Assembly (NCBI GenBank): GCA_951640165.1
Contig: OX621245.1
Span: 22,436,330 to 22,500,329 of the forward strand
Source of the DNA: Pseudoips prasinana
Lineage: Eukaryota > Arthropoda > Insecta > Lepidoptera > Nolidae
Direction: 5' to 3'
Length of the DNA: 64,000 nucleotides
Shown here piece by piece: positions 9,741-19,789 of this stretch. Both the position numbers and the translations under genes were made by a program. Within the stretch, counting starts at the first letter, position 1. Every line of letters starts with the position of its first letter. The notes under the pieces are model-generated. The model did not search any database. It worked only from the letters and a program-made list of their open reading frames with translations, and was not told where the DNA came from.

Positions 9741-11573
9741 CACGAAAAGAAAAATGAACAAAAGGAAAATTTTGATAGAAGGTTGTCTAAGGATTTTCAG
9801 ACGAACATTAAGTTTTTCTGGAAATCCGTTGAATCAGTAAGAGGCATAACTCAAACCTCAGAACTGAACTCCATACGAGGCCAAGATGGAAATATAGTGA
9901 AAGGGGAAGAATGTGTGTTAAAACGTTGGAAGGAGTATAATGTAAGTTTGTATGAAAGAGGTGTAACAGAGAGTGAACGTAGTTTAGACAAGAATAAATG
10001 TAAGGATGAAATTGGTATGGATGAGATTGTGAAAGCTATTAAGAGTACGAAATCAGGTAAGTCACCAGGGTATGACAGGATAACTTCCGAGATGTTGAAG
10101 GCTGGACATGGTGTCATAGCGAGTCAGCTGTGCAGCCTCTTCAATTTATGCTATAACACCGGCCAAGTGCCAAGTGATTGGTGCAAGGCTGTCATCGTAC
10201 CTCTTTACAAAGGGAAAGGCTCACGGCAAGACTGTAAAAACTATAGGGGCATTAGTCTGCTCAGCGTCGTTGGTAAGTTGTATGCGAAAGTATTGGTTGA
10301 AAGAGTTGTGAAAGAAACCGATGCGAAAATATGGGATGCACAGGCGGGTTTCCGAAGAGGAATGGGATGCACGGATCAGGTCTTTTCTCTACGAAGCATA
10401 GTAGAGAAGTTTTTGGGCAAAAACCAAAAGGTCTACTGTGCCTTCGTAGACTTCGAAAAGGCCTACGATAGAGTGTTGAGGAATGAGCTATGGTCGGTAC
10501 TGTCCATGTATGGGTTGGACGACAACCTTGTTCAAGCACTGAAATCTCTTTATAGGGATTCCAGAGCTTGCGTGAGAATTAACGGGTCATACACTGAGTG
10601 GTTTAGCATCGAAAAGGGTGTTAGACAGGGATGTGTAGCGTCACCGTGGTTGTTTAACCTATTCATGGATAGCTGTTTAAAAGATTTGAAAGAAAGCGAA
10701 TGCGGTGTAAGGATGAATGAGTTACTCATCAAATGTCTGCTTTACGCTGACGATCAAGTTCTACTTGCATCATCGGCGGACGAGTTGCAGGTGATGGTAA
10801 CAAATATGCATGAAGCTTTTGAAAGGAGAGGGATGAAAATGAATGTTGGTAAGACGAAAGTAATGGTATTTGAGAGGGATAAATACACGACAGCATTCGA
10901 TATTGTGATTGGAGGAGAGAAAGTCGAACAGGTGAAAGAGTTTGTATATTTGGGAACTTTGATTACGAGAGACGGGAAATATGAGAAAGATATTGTTAGA
11001 AGAGTAAATGCGGGGAACAGAGCGAATGGGGCACTAAACGCCTTTATGAGTAACCGGCAAGTCTCAAAGAAGGCTCGACTGGCCGTGCACGATGGAGTGT
11101 TAGTGCCAACTTTAATGTATGGAAGTGAAAGTTGGGTATGGCAGAAAAAGAATGAAAGTAAAATAAATGCAGTGGAAATGAGAGCTCTGAGAATTATGTG
11201 TAGTGTGACTTTGAGAGACAGAATTTGAAATACTGATGTAAGAGAGCGTTGTGGTGTGAACGAGGATGTAGTCACAAAGATTGAAAAAGGAATGCTGAGA
11301 TGGTTTGGCCATTTAGAAAGGATGAATGAAAGAAGATTGACCAAAGAAGTATACCTGGCCTGTGTGAATGGAACAACCGGAAGGGGAAGAACTCGTCGAA
11401 CATTCTCTGACCAAATCGGAGACGTTCTCAAGAAAGGGCAGGTCAAAAGTACCCTAAACCGGCGAGCATGTATGAAGAATATAATGACAGTAATCGAGGC
11501 AAAGGATGTGTGCAAGGATCGTGACAAATGGAAATCCGTTGTCTCTGCCTACCCCTCTGGGAAACAGGCGTGA
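9741..11573 (+). pseudogene. RTE-type LINE reverse transcriptase, 5'-truncated, one internal stop
   Basis: The frame is open from the left junction (about 9741) without a true start codon, and the endonuclease is missing. It carries a reverse transcriptase: GKSPGYDRITSEML, NYRGISLLSVVGKLYAKVL, the catalytic Asp in FVDFEKAYDRV (about 10439-10470), GVRQGC, and the catalytic LLYADD box (about 10736-10753), then GTLITRDGKYEKDI and LMYGSESWVW. The frame is broken only by a TGA at 11226-11228 (LRDRI, stop, [10 protein letters not shown]). The same frame then continues through [13 protein letters not shown] and ends with a TGA at 11571-11573. A CGA to TGA change at a CpG would explain the break. The tail is (ATGT)n. 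The family places this in the RTE group; the exact clade is uncertain. Confidence 0.88.
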
Positions 11574-11592
11574 GTCTATGTATGTATGTATG
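11574..11592 (+). repeat. (ATGT)n tail of the RTE element
   Basis: CTATGTATGTATGTATG directly follows the stop codon of the reverse transcriptase frame. Short tandem tails instead of poly(A) are characteristic of RTE-type elements. It marks the 3' end of the insertion. Confidence 0.8.
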
Positions 11593-11680
11593 TTTATGCA
11601 CTCATATATCTGTCCTGGATGGGTATCGAACCTAAGACCTGCAAGTATCTACTCCCTAATCCAACCGGCCCGCCTGTTAA

Positions 11681-12491
11681 ACAAAAGTCTCAATATGATA
11701 TAATATATAAAGGAATCTAATACATATGTACATATATAAAATAACTGTCATAGTCATATGAACATAATTATATAATAGGAGCTTAATTAGGTGTCTGTTT
11801 TTTCATTGGGTGTTTCAAAGTTTATTTCTCAGTAAAATAAGTACGATGTATGTGTATTTGTTAAACATCAAAACCTTCTTCAATATAACAGAAACGCGAA
11901 TTGTTTAGTCACTAATAACATAAACCACAATAGTCCCTAATAGATGTTTAGAGACACGACATTACCTCTAAATTCTCTATGAACTTGCGAATTCATTAAA
12001 CGGATCGATTGGTACCAGCCTTTCCGTTAGCAACTGAAAACTTCCTGATTTATTATGTAAGCAAAGTAGTGCCGAATGGGTTTCATATGTAAGTAATACG
12101 AATTTTGTGCTGAGTTACCAACAGAATAGATATTTTTATTTACACGTATCTGGATAAAAATAAATTAGATTTGAATTAGGTATATTTATGTTGGAAGATT
12201 AGATATAAATAATCTAAATCAATTCTTAAGATTTTTAACATTTGTAATATAACTAGTTATGTTGTTTTTGTGTTGTTTTTGATGTCGATGCTACATCAAT
12301 TTGACCTTAGCAGGGAATAACTTAAGGGTGTTTTTCGAAGTGCAAGCCTATCTACTGACATAGCTTTCACGGCTACCATAACATAACTACATTTACAACC
12401 GTTCCTCAGGCATGGCTTACCATAGCTCCTTCCAGTCTATTTTATTTTATAGCCATGTGATGTGATGTATGTATATACTATAGTTTAGTTA
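11681..12491. other. No recognisable feature
   Basis: AT-rich spacer. No gene or repeat family recognised. Confidence 0.5.
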
Positions 12492-12810
12492 CTAGCTCTG
12501 TCCTACGGTTTCACCCGCGTTAAAGTTTATAAATTATAGCCTATTTGTTATTCCGATATATAAACTGTATTACTATAAAGTGTCACCATAAACCGTTACG
12601 TTGTTTTTGCGTGAAAGAGTAACAAAGATCCATACATTAATATTCACAAACTTTCGCATTTATAATATTCATCATCATCATAGTATCAGCCGAAAAAATG
12701 TCCACTGCGGACAAAGGCCTCCCCCAAGGATCTCTGCAATGTTGGGTCTTGAGCTGCCCGCATCCAGCGGCTTCCCCCGAACTTTCGGTCTGCTTATAAT
12801 ATTAGTAGGA
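12492..12810 (-). mobile_element. Non-autonomous Helitron
   Basis: On the minus strand it begins TCCTACTAATATTATAAATG (5' end at 12810, preceded by A) and ends in a GC-rich imperfect hairpin followed by CTAG at 12495-12492 with T next, matching the Helitron rules of a TC start, a CTRR end and A^T insertion. Internal CTTTCGCATT and GTGAAAGAGTAACAAA are typical of lepidopteran copies. It is interrupted by the RTE tail fragment at 12670-12793. No coding sequence. Confidence 0.78.
12670..12793 (-). mobile_element. RTE 3' fragment inserted in a Helitron
   Basis: A 124-bp piece consisting of the RTE tail in minus orientation: CATCATCATCAT, ATCAGCCG, GTCCACTGCGGACAAAGGCC and TGCCCGCATCCAGCGGC. It is flanked by the direct repeat TTATAATATT (12660-12669 and 12794-12803), a clean 10-bp target site duplication. 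It shows 5' truncation by target-primed reverse transcription and dates after the Helitron. Confidence 0.88.
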
Positions 12811-13454
12811 TGTAATTACCAGGCACACATATTAATTTAGTGGTCGTAGCGTGCTATTTAGACGTATATGCCAAGCATAATTGAGGATAAGTCAACATTG
12901 ATTCAGATCATGTAATTGCTGTTGACAGACAAATATATACATATTATATGCACTCTACTTCCCTTTGTATTGTCCCATTGTACTAAGACACAACGTTAGT
13001 ACACAATCTATATATAAACTATCAATTACAATTCAACTATTTGTGTTGTAAATATTTCTTAAGATTAAAATATGTCAGATTGTGTGTAATTTTTTTTTTT
13101 TTGTACATAACACTCATATACTTTATTTGTGTTTTGTTTTATAATATTAACTTAGCTTGTACTTAAAAAATGAACTGCGCGGTAACACATTCGAAATAGG
13201 TACTTAGTTCACATATTCTATGATATTAACTGTTTTACATTTACGTATTTCATATAAAATATTTACAAATTTCTCTTATAAACCTATCCCTATATTACGT
13301 CCTTTAGGATCTTACGTAATTTGTTAAAAGTTTAGAAATATGATGTACCTTTTCTTGACAAGATATAAATTGATATAGGAAAATATAGATTTAGTGAAAC
13401 AATACGCAGTAAGGACTCAATAAATGAGGGAAACAACATCAAAAGTAAAATTAA
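12811..13454. other. No recognisable feature
   Basis: AT-rich spacer with a T11 run near 13091. Nothing recognised. Confidence 0.5.
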
Positions 13455-13650
13455 AACTAGTGCGAGTCGGACACGCGCACGAAGAGTTCCGTACCATTAT
13501 CTATAGAAACGAGCAAAAACTTTACGTTTGTTGTATGGGAGCCCTCTTAAATATTTATTGTATTTAATTTTTTAGTATTTGTTGTTATAGCGGCAACAGA
13601 AATACATCATCTGTGTGTTACCTTTTAGAACCCTAAAAAAACACGTTGTG
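13455..13650 (+). mobile_element. Short inverted-repeat element with GGGTTCCGTACC ends, copy 1
   Basis: Starts with GTGCGAGTCGGACACGCGCA and GAGTTCCGTACCATTA, contains TGTTGTTATAGCGGCAACAG, and ends with TTTTAGAACCCTAAAAA. The opening GTTCCGTACC and the closing TAGAACCC are the degraded inverted ends seen better at 18903-19173. Internally shortened. No coding capacity. Confidence 0.65.
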
Positions 13651-13924
13651 TACTCGGAAATATTTACTATTTAAGGAACAGTTCCGAAAAACGGTAATAC
13701 GTAACAACAGGTTACCTATCATACGTTCGAAAAATAACCGAATTTAATTTCACCATTTTTTTTTCCATTTTTATCGTTTCGTTTTTTTTATTTCACTGAA
13801 GTCATGTCTACCACAGTGGTAATGTAATATTTCGCTATTTCAAATTTCTCTGAGAGAGGCGGTTTGTGAATTTTTTTACATTAAAATTCTTCTTCCTGAA
13901 AATTCTAAACATTTCAATATGTTT

Positions 13925-14187
13925 GATAGATTTGTACCGAGGCGCTCACAGCTAGATGTTCTTACCGGTCCGTAAGTGATTGGTGAAGTCAAGCAACTAT
14001 GTGGTGACAGCGAAAGTGGTTTAATTTTTGAGCGCCTCCGTGCTTCGAAAGGCACGTTAAGCTGTCGATCCCGGTTGTAGCCATTAGGCAACAGTCGTCA
14101 AGCCATGTCAGAGGCCTAATGGGTGGCTTCAACAACTTTGACACTAGGGTAACCACTGCCCACACGATAAGGAAAGTAAGTAGGTAA
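13925..14187 (+). mobile_element. 5S rRNA-derived SINE, copy 2 (internal deletion)
   Basis: The head reads ACCGGTCCGTAAGTGATTGG and GAAGTCAAGCAACTA, equivalent to the 5S internal control region. It then has lost the box C segment (only TGGTGACAGC is left). The body with GAGCGCCTCCGTGCTTCG, GGCACGTTAAGCTGTCG and CATTAGGCAACAGTCGTC is complete, and the end is ACGATAAGGAAAGTAAGTAG. Same family as the copies at 1056, 40858 and 44773. Confidence 0.8.
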
Positions 14188-15139
14188 GATTTATACCTAT
14201 ATATTTATTATATATACGTATTTGCAAAATTCAATTTCCATATTGTTTGTTTATTTTATATAAAATTTATTGTGGATACGAATAGGAATAAGCAAGCAAT
14301 GTAATTAGAAAAGAATATAACATATGTTTTTTGTTTGAATTGGTGCACTTGAAGCCATTTATTTTATTATTTATTAAATTAAAGGCCAACAAGGACCAAT
14401 TTATAAAAATACACTAATACAATACAATACTTAAAATAAAATTATTACATTATTTTACATTAAAAACATAACGACAAAAGACACTTGCCTGGTTCTTGAA
14501 CTTAAATTCTTTATGAAATACATGACAAGTTTAGTAATGAATGTTCTCGTCTAATAAACGTAATTAGTTCGAGATTAAAGACCAAAATTATATCTTACAG
14601 ACGAGACGCTCGTAACAGTCTTTAATGACTTTTAGCCTTTGAAGTCGATGCTGTTTGATCTAAAAATAATAGTGTATCTCGATAGATGAACTAGTACGTA
14701 ATTATTATGAATATTAAAAGTATCCATCCGTACCAAACTGTTTCATTGAATAAATTATTATTTTTATGATGTGCCAATGTGTAACGTTTATAGCTTAACG
14801 CAAATGGCCTAACCCAGATTAGAAGACTGTGTTGGAAGAATCTCTTTTCGATTTCCCACTTTTGAGATATTTTATTCTTCTACAGCGAACATCGAAAACG
14901 ATTTACATACAATCAAAACATCTTGCATCTTGTTTTACATAAAAAATAATTTATATGATTATTTTCAAATGTTATTAAAAGTCTAAGTACTAATTCTTTG
15001 TCAGTGGTAAGATATAAAATGCCTTTTATTAAAATTCAAAAGCCTTTGTGACCCAATCTGTGTCAACTGCAAACATTAATTTTTAGAAAATAGACAAAAA
15101 GTAGAACAATGTAAATAATTATATTTTTTTGTATAACCT
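14188..15139. other. No recognisable feature
   Basis: AT-rich spacer. Nothing recognised. Confidence 0.5.
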
Positions 15140-15291
15140 AACTTTGATGTATACCCGTGTCATAACCTATCATAATATAAATATTGTATGCCCGAAACGG
15201 GCTGATTGATGTGTCTACCATAAAACATGTAACAACTGTACATATAACTCAATCAGAACAATAAAGACTACTTTACTTTACTTTTAGTTTA
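15140..15291 (+). mobile_element. 3' UTR fragment of a LINE with (CTTTA)n tail
   Basis: Contains ATGCCCGAAACGGGCTGATT and ACATGTAACAACTGTACAT, and finishes with CAATAAAGACTACTTTACTT, a polyadenylation signal followed by short tandem CTTTA units. This end style matches that of the Jockey/CR1-type element at 54019. 5'-truncated and non-coding. Confidence 0.6.
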
Positions 15292-15469
15292 ACGAACTGT
15301 TAAATACAAAACAAGAGTAATTCAAACGAGACATCAGACAAGAAGTAGCAGAGCTCATGCTGTCTGTCAATATCTGAGTTATGTACTATAGAGAGAGCTT
15401 AATATGAGGCTAGATTGTCGGTTTCGATTGGTAAACCCAACTATTGACTAGATAACTTGATAAGAGGCA

Positions 15470-15740
15470 GCAGACTAGCTAAAGCGAGTCCAGTATAACA
15501 ACGCATTCAGGGTGATGTTCGGACTGCCGCGCTATTGGAGTGCCTTTGCTATGTTTGCAGAAAAGAGCGTAGATGGGTTTCATGCCATCATAAGGAAACG
15601 ATGTGCCTCTATAATGCAACGTATGCGATCCAGTTCGAATAGCATCCTGAGTGTGTTGGGTGATGACTCGCCTATGTTCCGGCACTGGACATCCCTACAC
15701 TGTACAGGTGGTCGTGTTCTGGGCTTGGTTTAAGCTTGTG
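15470..15740 (+). pseudogene. Non-LTR retrotransposon reverse transcriptase, C-terminal fragment
   Basis: One frame reads RVQYNNAFRVMFGLPRYWSA, then FAEKSVDGFHAIIRKRCASI and MQRMRSSSNSILSVLGDDSP. This is the familiar C-terminal tail of LINE pol proteins in which a 'YNNAFR.L..LPR..SA..MF' stretch follows the reverse transcriptase. The catalytic domains are absent. The fragment lies just downstream of the LINE 3' UTR at 15140-15291 on the same strand but is not obviously the same copy. Confidence 0.65.
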
Positions 15741-16223
15741 CCCTCCACCTACTTTATATATAAATTGTTATTACTAACACTAGTAATTAAGATGTATTAC
15801 TAACTAATAATATGGACTGTGTCTTTATTAAATTATTTATTATTACTATAATTATTATTATTAAATCAGAGCTTAGCCTGTCCGTATTATCTGGGTTACA
15901 TTTTGTCGGATTGTGTTGTCACAATCAATAATGTGGGCTACTGGTGACCTGTGATACAGGTATTTTCTGAACCTAAATCAGGCACCCGTCTCTCACAAAA
16001 CAGGTTGATGGCTTCATAATCAGTCGATGCTCTGGGAGAGCCGCTGCAACATGTTTGCCGTTATTCCACAATAATAATAAAACAGTAAAAGTAGTCGTGC
16101 ACTCAGGGTACGGCGAACTTGTTTCGGTGCGCCTCCCGTATGCTTATGCTATTCACTTTTGTACGCTTCTTTCAACCCATTGTGATGAGAGAATAAATAA
16201 ATATATTATTATATTATTATTAT
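15741..16223. other. No recognisable feature
   Basis: Contains several (ATT)n stretches (15838-15865, 16195-16230) that may be tails of worn SINEs or LINEs, but no bodies were assigned. Confidence 0.4.
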
Positions 16224-16460
16224 TATAATGACTAACCTGTTGGTCTAGTGGTTAGTGACCCTAACTGCTAAGCCAGAGGTTGTGGATTCGATCCCCATCC
16301 AGAAAAATATCTTTGTGTTATGAGCACAGTCATTTGTTCTGTGTCTGGGTGTAAATCCGTAAAGTGTGTAAAATTTGGAAATATATAAGTATATTTATCT
16401 GGTTGCCACAGTACAAGCTCTGCTGTTTTGGTATCAGATGGCAATGTGTTAGGTTTTCCC
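16224..16460 (+). mobile_element. tRNA-derived SINE type C
   Basis: The head has an A box TGGTCTAGTGG (16241-16251) and a B box GGATTCGATCC (16284-16294). These differ from the heads of types A, B and D, so this head comes from another tRNA. The following TTTGTTCTGTGTCTGGGTGT core and the ATCTGGTTGCCACAGTACAA body are shared with the other types. The 3' end is diverged. Confidence 0.78.
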
Positions 16461-16472
16461 AAGGTATTTATA

Positions 16473-16624
16473 TTTATGTACAGACGCTAGCACATCAATC
16501 TACCCCAATCTGTCAAATGTTCCCAATTAAAATTGAACCTCATGTTTCTATGATAACGTTGAAAATCTATAAAAGAAACTTGACAGATTGGGGTAGCTGG
16601 ATGTGCTGGCGTCTGTACGTACTT
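16473..16624. mobile_element. Tc1/mariner-like MITE, copy 1
   Basis: About 150 bp with inverted ends of about 40 bp: GTACAGACGCTAGCACATC at the left and GATGTGCTGGCGTCTGTAC at the right, with CCCCAATCTGTCAAA inside each arm. TA flanks both sides. No coding sequence. The second copy is at 18606-18759. TA target duplication and length suggest a non-autonomous Tc1/mariner-type element. Confidence 0.8.
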
Positions 16625-17162
16625 TCGTAATGGATTTACATGGTTTAATGCAAATTATTAAGACTTACACCTGATGCTTTTTATATTTTAGAATTAGCAC
16701 TTATTAAATACTTGTAGTATTATATAAGTACTTGTATCTAAATCTAAAACGTTCTTCTGAAGTTCCCATAGTATAATTCGCCCTATTTGTAATGATTAAA
16801 TGTAATTAAATGTAATGATGAAAATAAATTAAATAATTTACAACGTTACATATGTACAAATACAAAAATGTTTGTTATCTTGACATGAATTATAAACGAT
16901 TCCTGCCGAATAAATTGTTATTTCCAGTTAATTTATGTAGATCATTGTTAAAGGAAATTTAAATTATTAAAACTCAAGAATGTGAAATGACTGAGTAAGC
17001 TATATATTAATAAAAACATGATAGTCCTTAACTTAGGTTACATCTAACACGATATTACTAGCGTTTAGTTTACATTTGACGACATAGCCTGCAGCAGGCT
17101 ATGTCGCTCTCGCATCAGAGTCACCAAAAGAAATGTCTCTCAGACAAATCGTCTGTAAAAGA

Positions 17163-17163
<1 letters not shown>
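16625..17163. other. No recognisable feature
   Basis: AT-rich spacer. Nothing recognised. Confidence 0.5.
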
Positions 17164-17211
<48 letters not shown>

Positions 17212-17223
<12 letters not shown>

Positions 17224-17464
17224 ATCTGGGGACATTGTCACACAGATCATCCTAGCCCCAAACTAAGCAAAGCTTGTACTATGGGTACCAGGTGACGATA
17301 TAGATACTTGTATAGATAGATAAATACATATATACATAGAAAACATCCATGACTCAGAAACAACTATTCGTGCTCATCACACAAATATTTGCACTTACCG
17401 GGATTCGAACCCAGGACCACCAGCTTCGTAGGCAGGAGCACTACCAACTAGGCTATGGTGACCG

Positions 17465-17467
<3 letters not shown>
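17212..17467 (-). mobile_element. tRNA-derived SINE type B, copy 2
   Basis: Complete minus-strand copy. The tail (AAT)n is at 17208-17224, then ATCTGGGGACATTGTCACAC, CCCCAAACTAAGCAAAGC and ACTATGGGTACCAGG. The head has the B box as GGGATTCGAACCC and the A box as CCAACTAGGCTA. It carries the private variant CTATGGTGACCGTC at its 5' end. Confidence 0.9.
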
Positions 17468-17531
<64 letters not shown>

Positions 17532-17536
<5 letters not shown>

Positions 17537-17571
17537 CGGTCACCATAGCCTAGTTGGTAGTGCTCCTGCCT
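17532..17571 (+). mobile_element. Inverted SINE B head fragment
   Basis: GACGGTCACCATAGCC, then TAGTTGGTAGTGCTCCTGCC, is an exact reverse complement of the head end of the neighbouring copy, including its private A in CACCATAG. It stops abruptly at (TA)n. Best explained as a local fold-back copy. Confidence 0.9.
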
Positions 17572-17588
17572 ATATATATATATATATT

Positions 17589-18605
17589 AGTTTACATAAT
17601 ACTTACATATATTAGTCACAGAAGAGTAATTAATCACACACACACAATCTAAAGTACGATTAATTTTAAGCCAACATTGTATTTTTATTTCATTCTTTGG
17701 ACTCTTCTCATATCAAGGAACACTTCCATAAAATGTTATGTCTAGGTAGTGGATCACGTACCAGCATCTTTGCTCAGAAGCTATTCAAATAAAACGTGAT
17801 GACATTGTAATGGCGAAACTTATGGAACTTATTGGTATTTCGGTAATTTATGGTTCTATAATGTCAAATGATAATAAAAAGTATTATTAATGGTTTAAAG
17901 ATGTATTAATTTAGACATTATTCTTTTAAAAACAGCATCCGTATTAAGGCAATAATTTCCTGTATCGAGAGAGATTTTATAAACAAAACACACAACCATA
18001 GATGGGTGACAAAAATAATTGTCACTATATGAATCAGACCTAATACTCCAGGGCACCGAAATAGAAGCGGGGCGACTAATTAACCACTGCGTCACCCGTG
18101 AAGTCACACTTTACAAATAAGGTAGACTACGGATACAAATAGAAATAAAGACCTTTCTTTACCTACCAGTATCTATATTTCAAACTTGGTACTATTTACT
18201 ACTGTTTATATCACAGTAATTTGTAATGCAATTTTTTTTTATTACTTTTAAATATTGCTCACCCTACTCTGAATAGTAATGTACATTAAGAATGAAAAAG
18301 ATATTTGCAAAAATCATCATTTTGGAAAACAGCTCATACACTGCTGGACCGATACTAACCAAACATAATTAAGGATCGCCGCAAGAAGACTGGCATTCAA
18401 ATAAGAAAAACGCATCGATATCAGTGTATCCGTTTGAGAGCTAATCATAAGACAGAACTAACATTGACGCCAAACACCCGTCTTTTTGCTTCGGGGGTTA
18501 AAATATATTGTAAAGTGCAACCAGCATCAGGGAATATGAATACACTGAACTAGACCATTTGAGAATGGATATTTACAACTGTTATACATAATAACACAGT
18601 GCAAC
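17589..18605. other. Mostly unassigned; possible dispersed repeat at 18290-18500
   Basis: 18290-18500 contains GCTGGACCGATACTAACC and GCTTCGGGGGTTAAAA, wording common in dispersed lepidopteran repeats, but no termini or second copy are present here. The remainder shows nothing. Confidence 0.4.
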
Positions 18606-18759
18606 ATTTAGGTACAGACGCCAGCAGATCAGGCTACCCCAATCTGTCAAATTTCTTTTATAGATTTTCAATTTTATCACTTAAGCATAAGATTCACTTT
18701 CAATTGGGGAAATTTGACAGATTGGGGTAGCCTGATGTGCTGGTGTCTGTACCTAAATG
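18606..18759. mobile_element. Tc1/mariner-like MITE, copy 2
   Basis: The arms are GGTACAGACGCCAGCAGATC at the left and GATGTGCTGGTGTCTGTACC at the right, with CTACCCCAATCTGTCAAATT next to each. The outer flanks are TTTA and TAAA, so the target duplication is TA. Better preserved than copy 1. No coding capacity. Confidence 0.85.
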
Positions 18760-18902
18760 AACCATTCGCCGTTAGTACCCACGTGTATTGTAAGCTCCAA
18801 AGTATTATGAGGCTAATATATCTAAGCGTAGTCCAGCTATTCATGCATTCATGAGTATCCAATAATTGAGACTGCTGATATACTATTACTAAAACAAATG
18901 CA

Positions 18903-19173
18903 AAAAACCGGCCAAGTGCGAGTCGGACTCGCGCACGAAGGGTTCCGTACCATTATGTATAAACACGAGCAAAATATTCACGTTTGTTGTATTTATTTTA
19001 TTTTGTTTTTTAGTACTTGTTGTTATAGCGGCAACGGAAATACGTCATCTGTGAAAATTTCGACTGTCTAACTATCACGGTTCATGAGATACAGCTTGGT
19101 GACAGACGGACTGACAGACAGGGAAGTCTTAGTAATAGGGTTCCGTTTTACCCTTTGGGTACGAAACCCTAAA
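18903..19173 (+). mobile_element. Short inverted-repeat element with GGGTTCCGTACC ends, copy 2
   Basis: Opens with AACCGGCCAAGTGCGAGTCG, then GAAGGGTTCCGTACCATT, carries TGTTGTTATAGCGGCAACGG, and closes with AGGGTTCCGTTTTACCC and GGGTACGAAACCCTAAAAA. The opening GGGTTCCGTACC and closing GGTACGAAACCC are inverted repeats with one change. No coding sequence. The family is widespread in Lepidoptera; its superfamily is unclear to me. Confidence 0.72.
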
Positions 19174-19234
19174 AAGAACAAAAATCGATTTGATTTGTAA
19201 TACTTATTTAACAACATAAATTTATCAACATAAC

Positions 19235-19440
19235 AACTGCAAATAGTCCACAGCTGTACAAAACCTCCCCCAAAAATCATCTTGTGGGGATTTGCCATAA
19301 TTATCACGCTTAGTACTCAGAAAGAAGCTGCTGCCCGTCCTGTGGTAGATAATCCCATGGGTTGACATCTATGCATCCACGGGATGAGATGGGGTTAGGA
19401 TATTCTGATATTCGTCGCCGTCTGTCATGACACAGCAAAT
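19235..19440 (-). mobile_element. RTE-tailed SINE-like unit (T family), copy
   Basis: Contains CATCTTGTGGGGATTTGCC, the GCTGCTGCCCGTCCTG block, CCACGGGATGAGATGGGG and the closing CGTCGCCG...ACACAGC segment. Minus orientation; the RTE tail itself is missing at the left. A 79-residue frame running through it is spurious. Confidence 0.65.
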
Positions 19441-19789
19441 AAAAAATAATTAATTAACGTTAAATATCCTATTGCCAATCCAAGCAAATCTATGGTCAAC
19501 GCAATAGGTGGTGCGGCAAGATTAGCGGTTCAGTGAGCAATTCTGATTTACTAATCAAATAAGACGTTAGTTAACCGCAGGAGGCCACTAAATCATCTAG
19601 GCAGGGAATTATAGATATCAATTATCGTTTTGCTTTTGTTCCATGGCATGTGGGAAGCTGCTTCATATCTTTACGACTATAATAAGGGACATAGAATTAG
19701 GAAAGCTCCTGAATTTATCAATTTTATGTTTTATACTAATAAAAACTCTGGTTAGAGATAACCAGAAGTCAAATGAATCAGAAATTTCA

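Larger units (their letters stand above)
9635..11680 (-). mobile_element. tRNA-derived SINE type A, copy 3, split by an RTE insertion
   Basis: The left part (9635-9740) keeps TTGTACTATGAAAACCTGAT and the ATAACTGAT block of the SINE body. The right part (11592-11680) resumes at ATATATCTGTCCTGG and runs through the head (GGGTATCGAACCTAAGACC, then CCAACCGGCCCG). Both are in minus orientation and together they rebuild one SINE copy. TTTATGCAC occurs at both junctions (9733-9741 and about 11592-11600), consistent with a 9-bp target duplication from the insertion of the RTE element. Confidence 0.75.
17164..17588. repeat. Three (AT)n microsatellites bracketing a SINE and its inverted head
   Basis: (AT)n tracts lie at about 17164-17208, 17466-17534 and 17570-17588. 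The middle tract sits at the centre of an inverted repeat: the SINE B head (17431-17467, minus) is mirrored by 17532-17571 (plus). Open frames through these tracts give only Tyr-Ile repeats and are not genes. Confidence 0.9.

Noticed and set aside
10754..11527. 257-residue minus-strand open frame
   Set aside because: Exact antisense of the RTE reverse transcriptase; a shadow without family similarity.
15838..16230. Extra SINE copies suggested by (ATT)n stretches
   Set aside because: No head, core or body could be matched next to these stretches except for the type C copy at 16224.
17101..17615. Open frames with long Tyr-Ile runs
   Set aside because: Translation of (AT)n microsatellites and SINE sequence.
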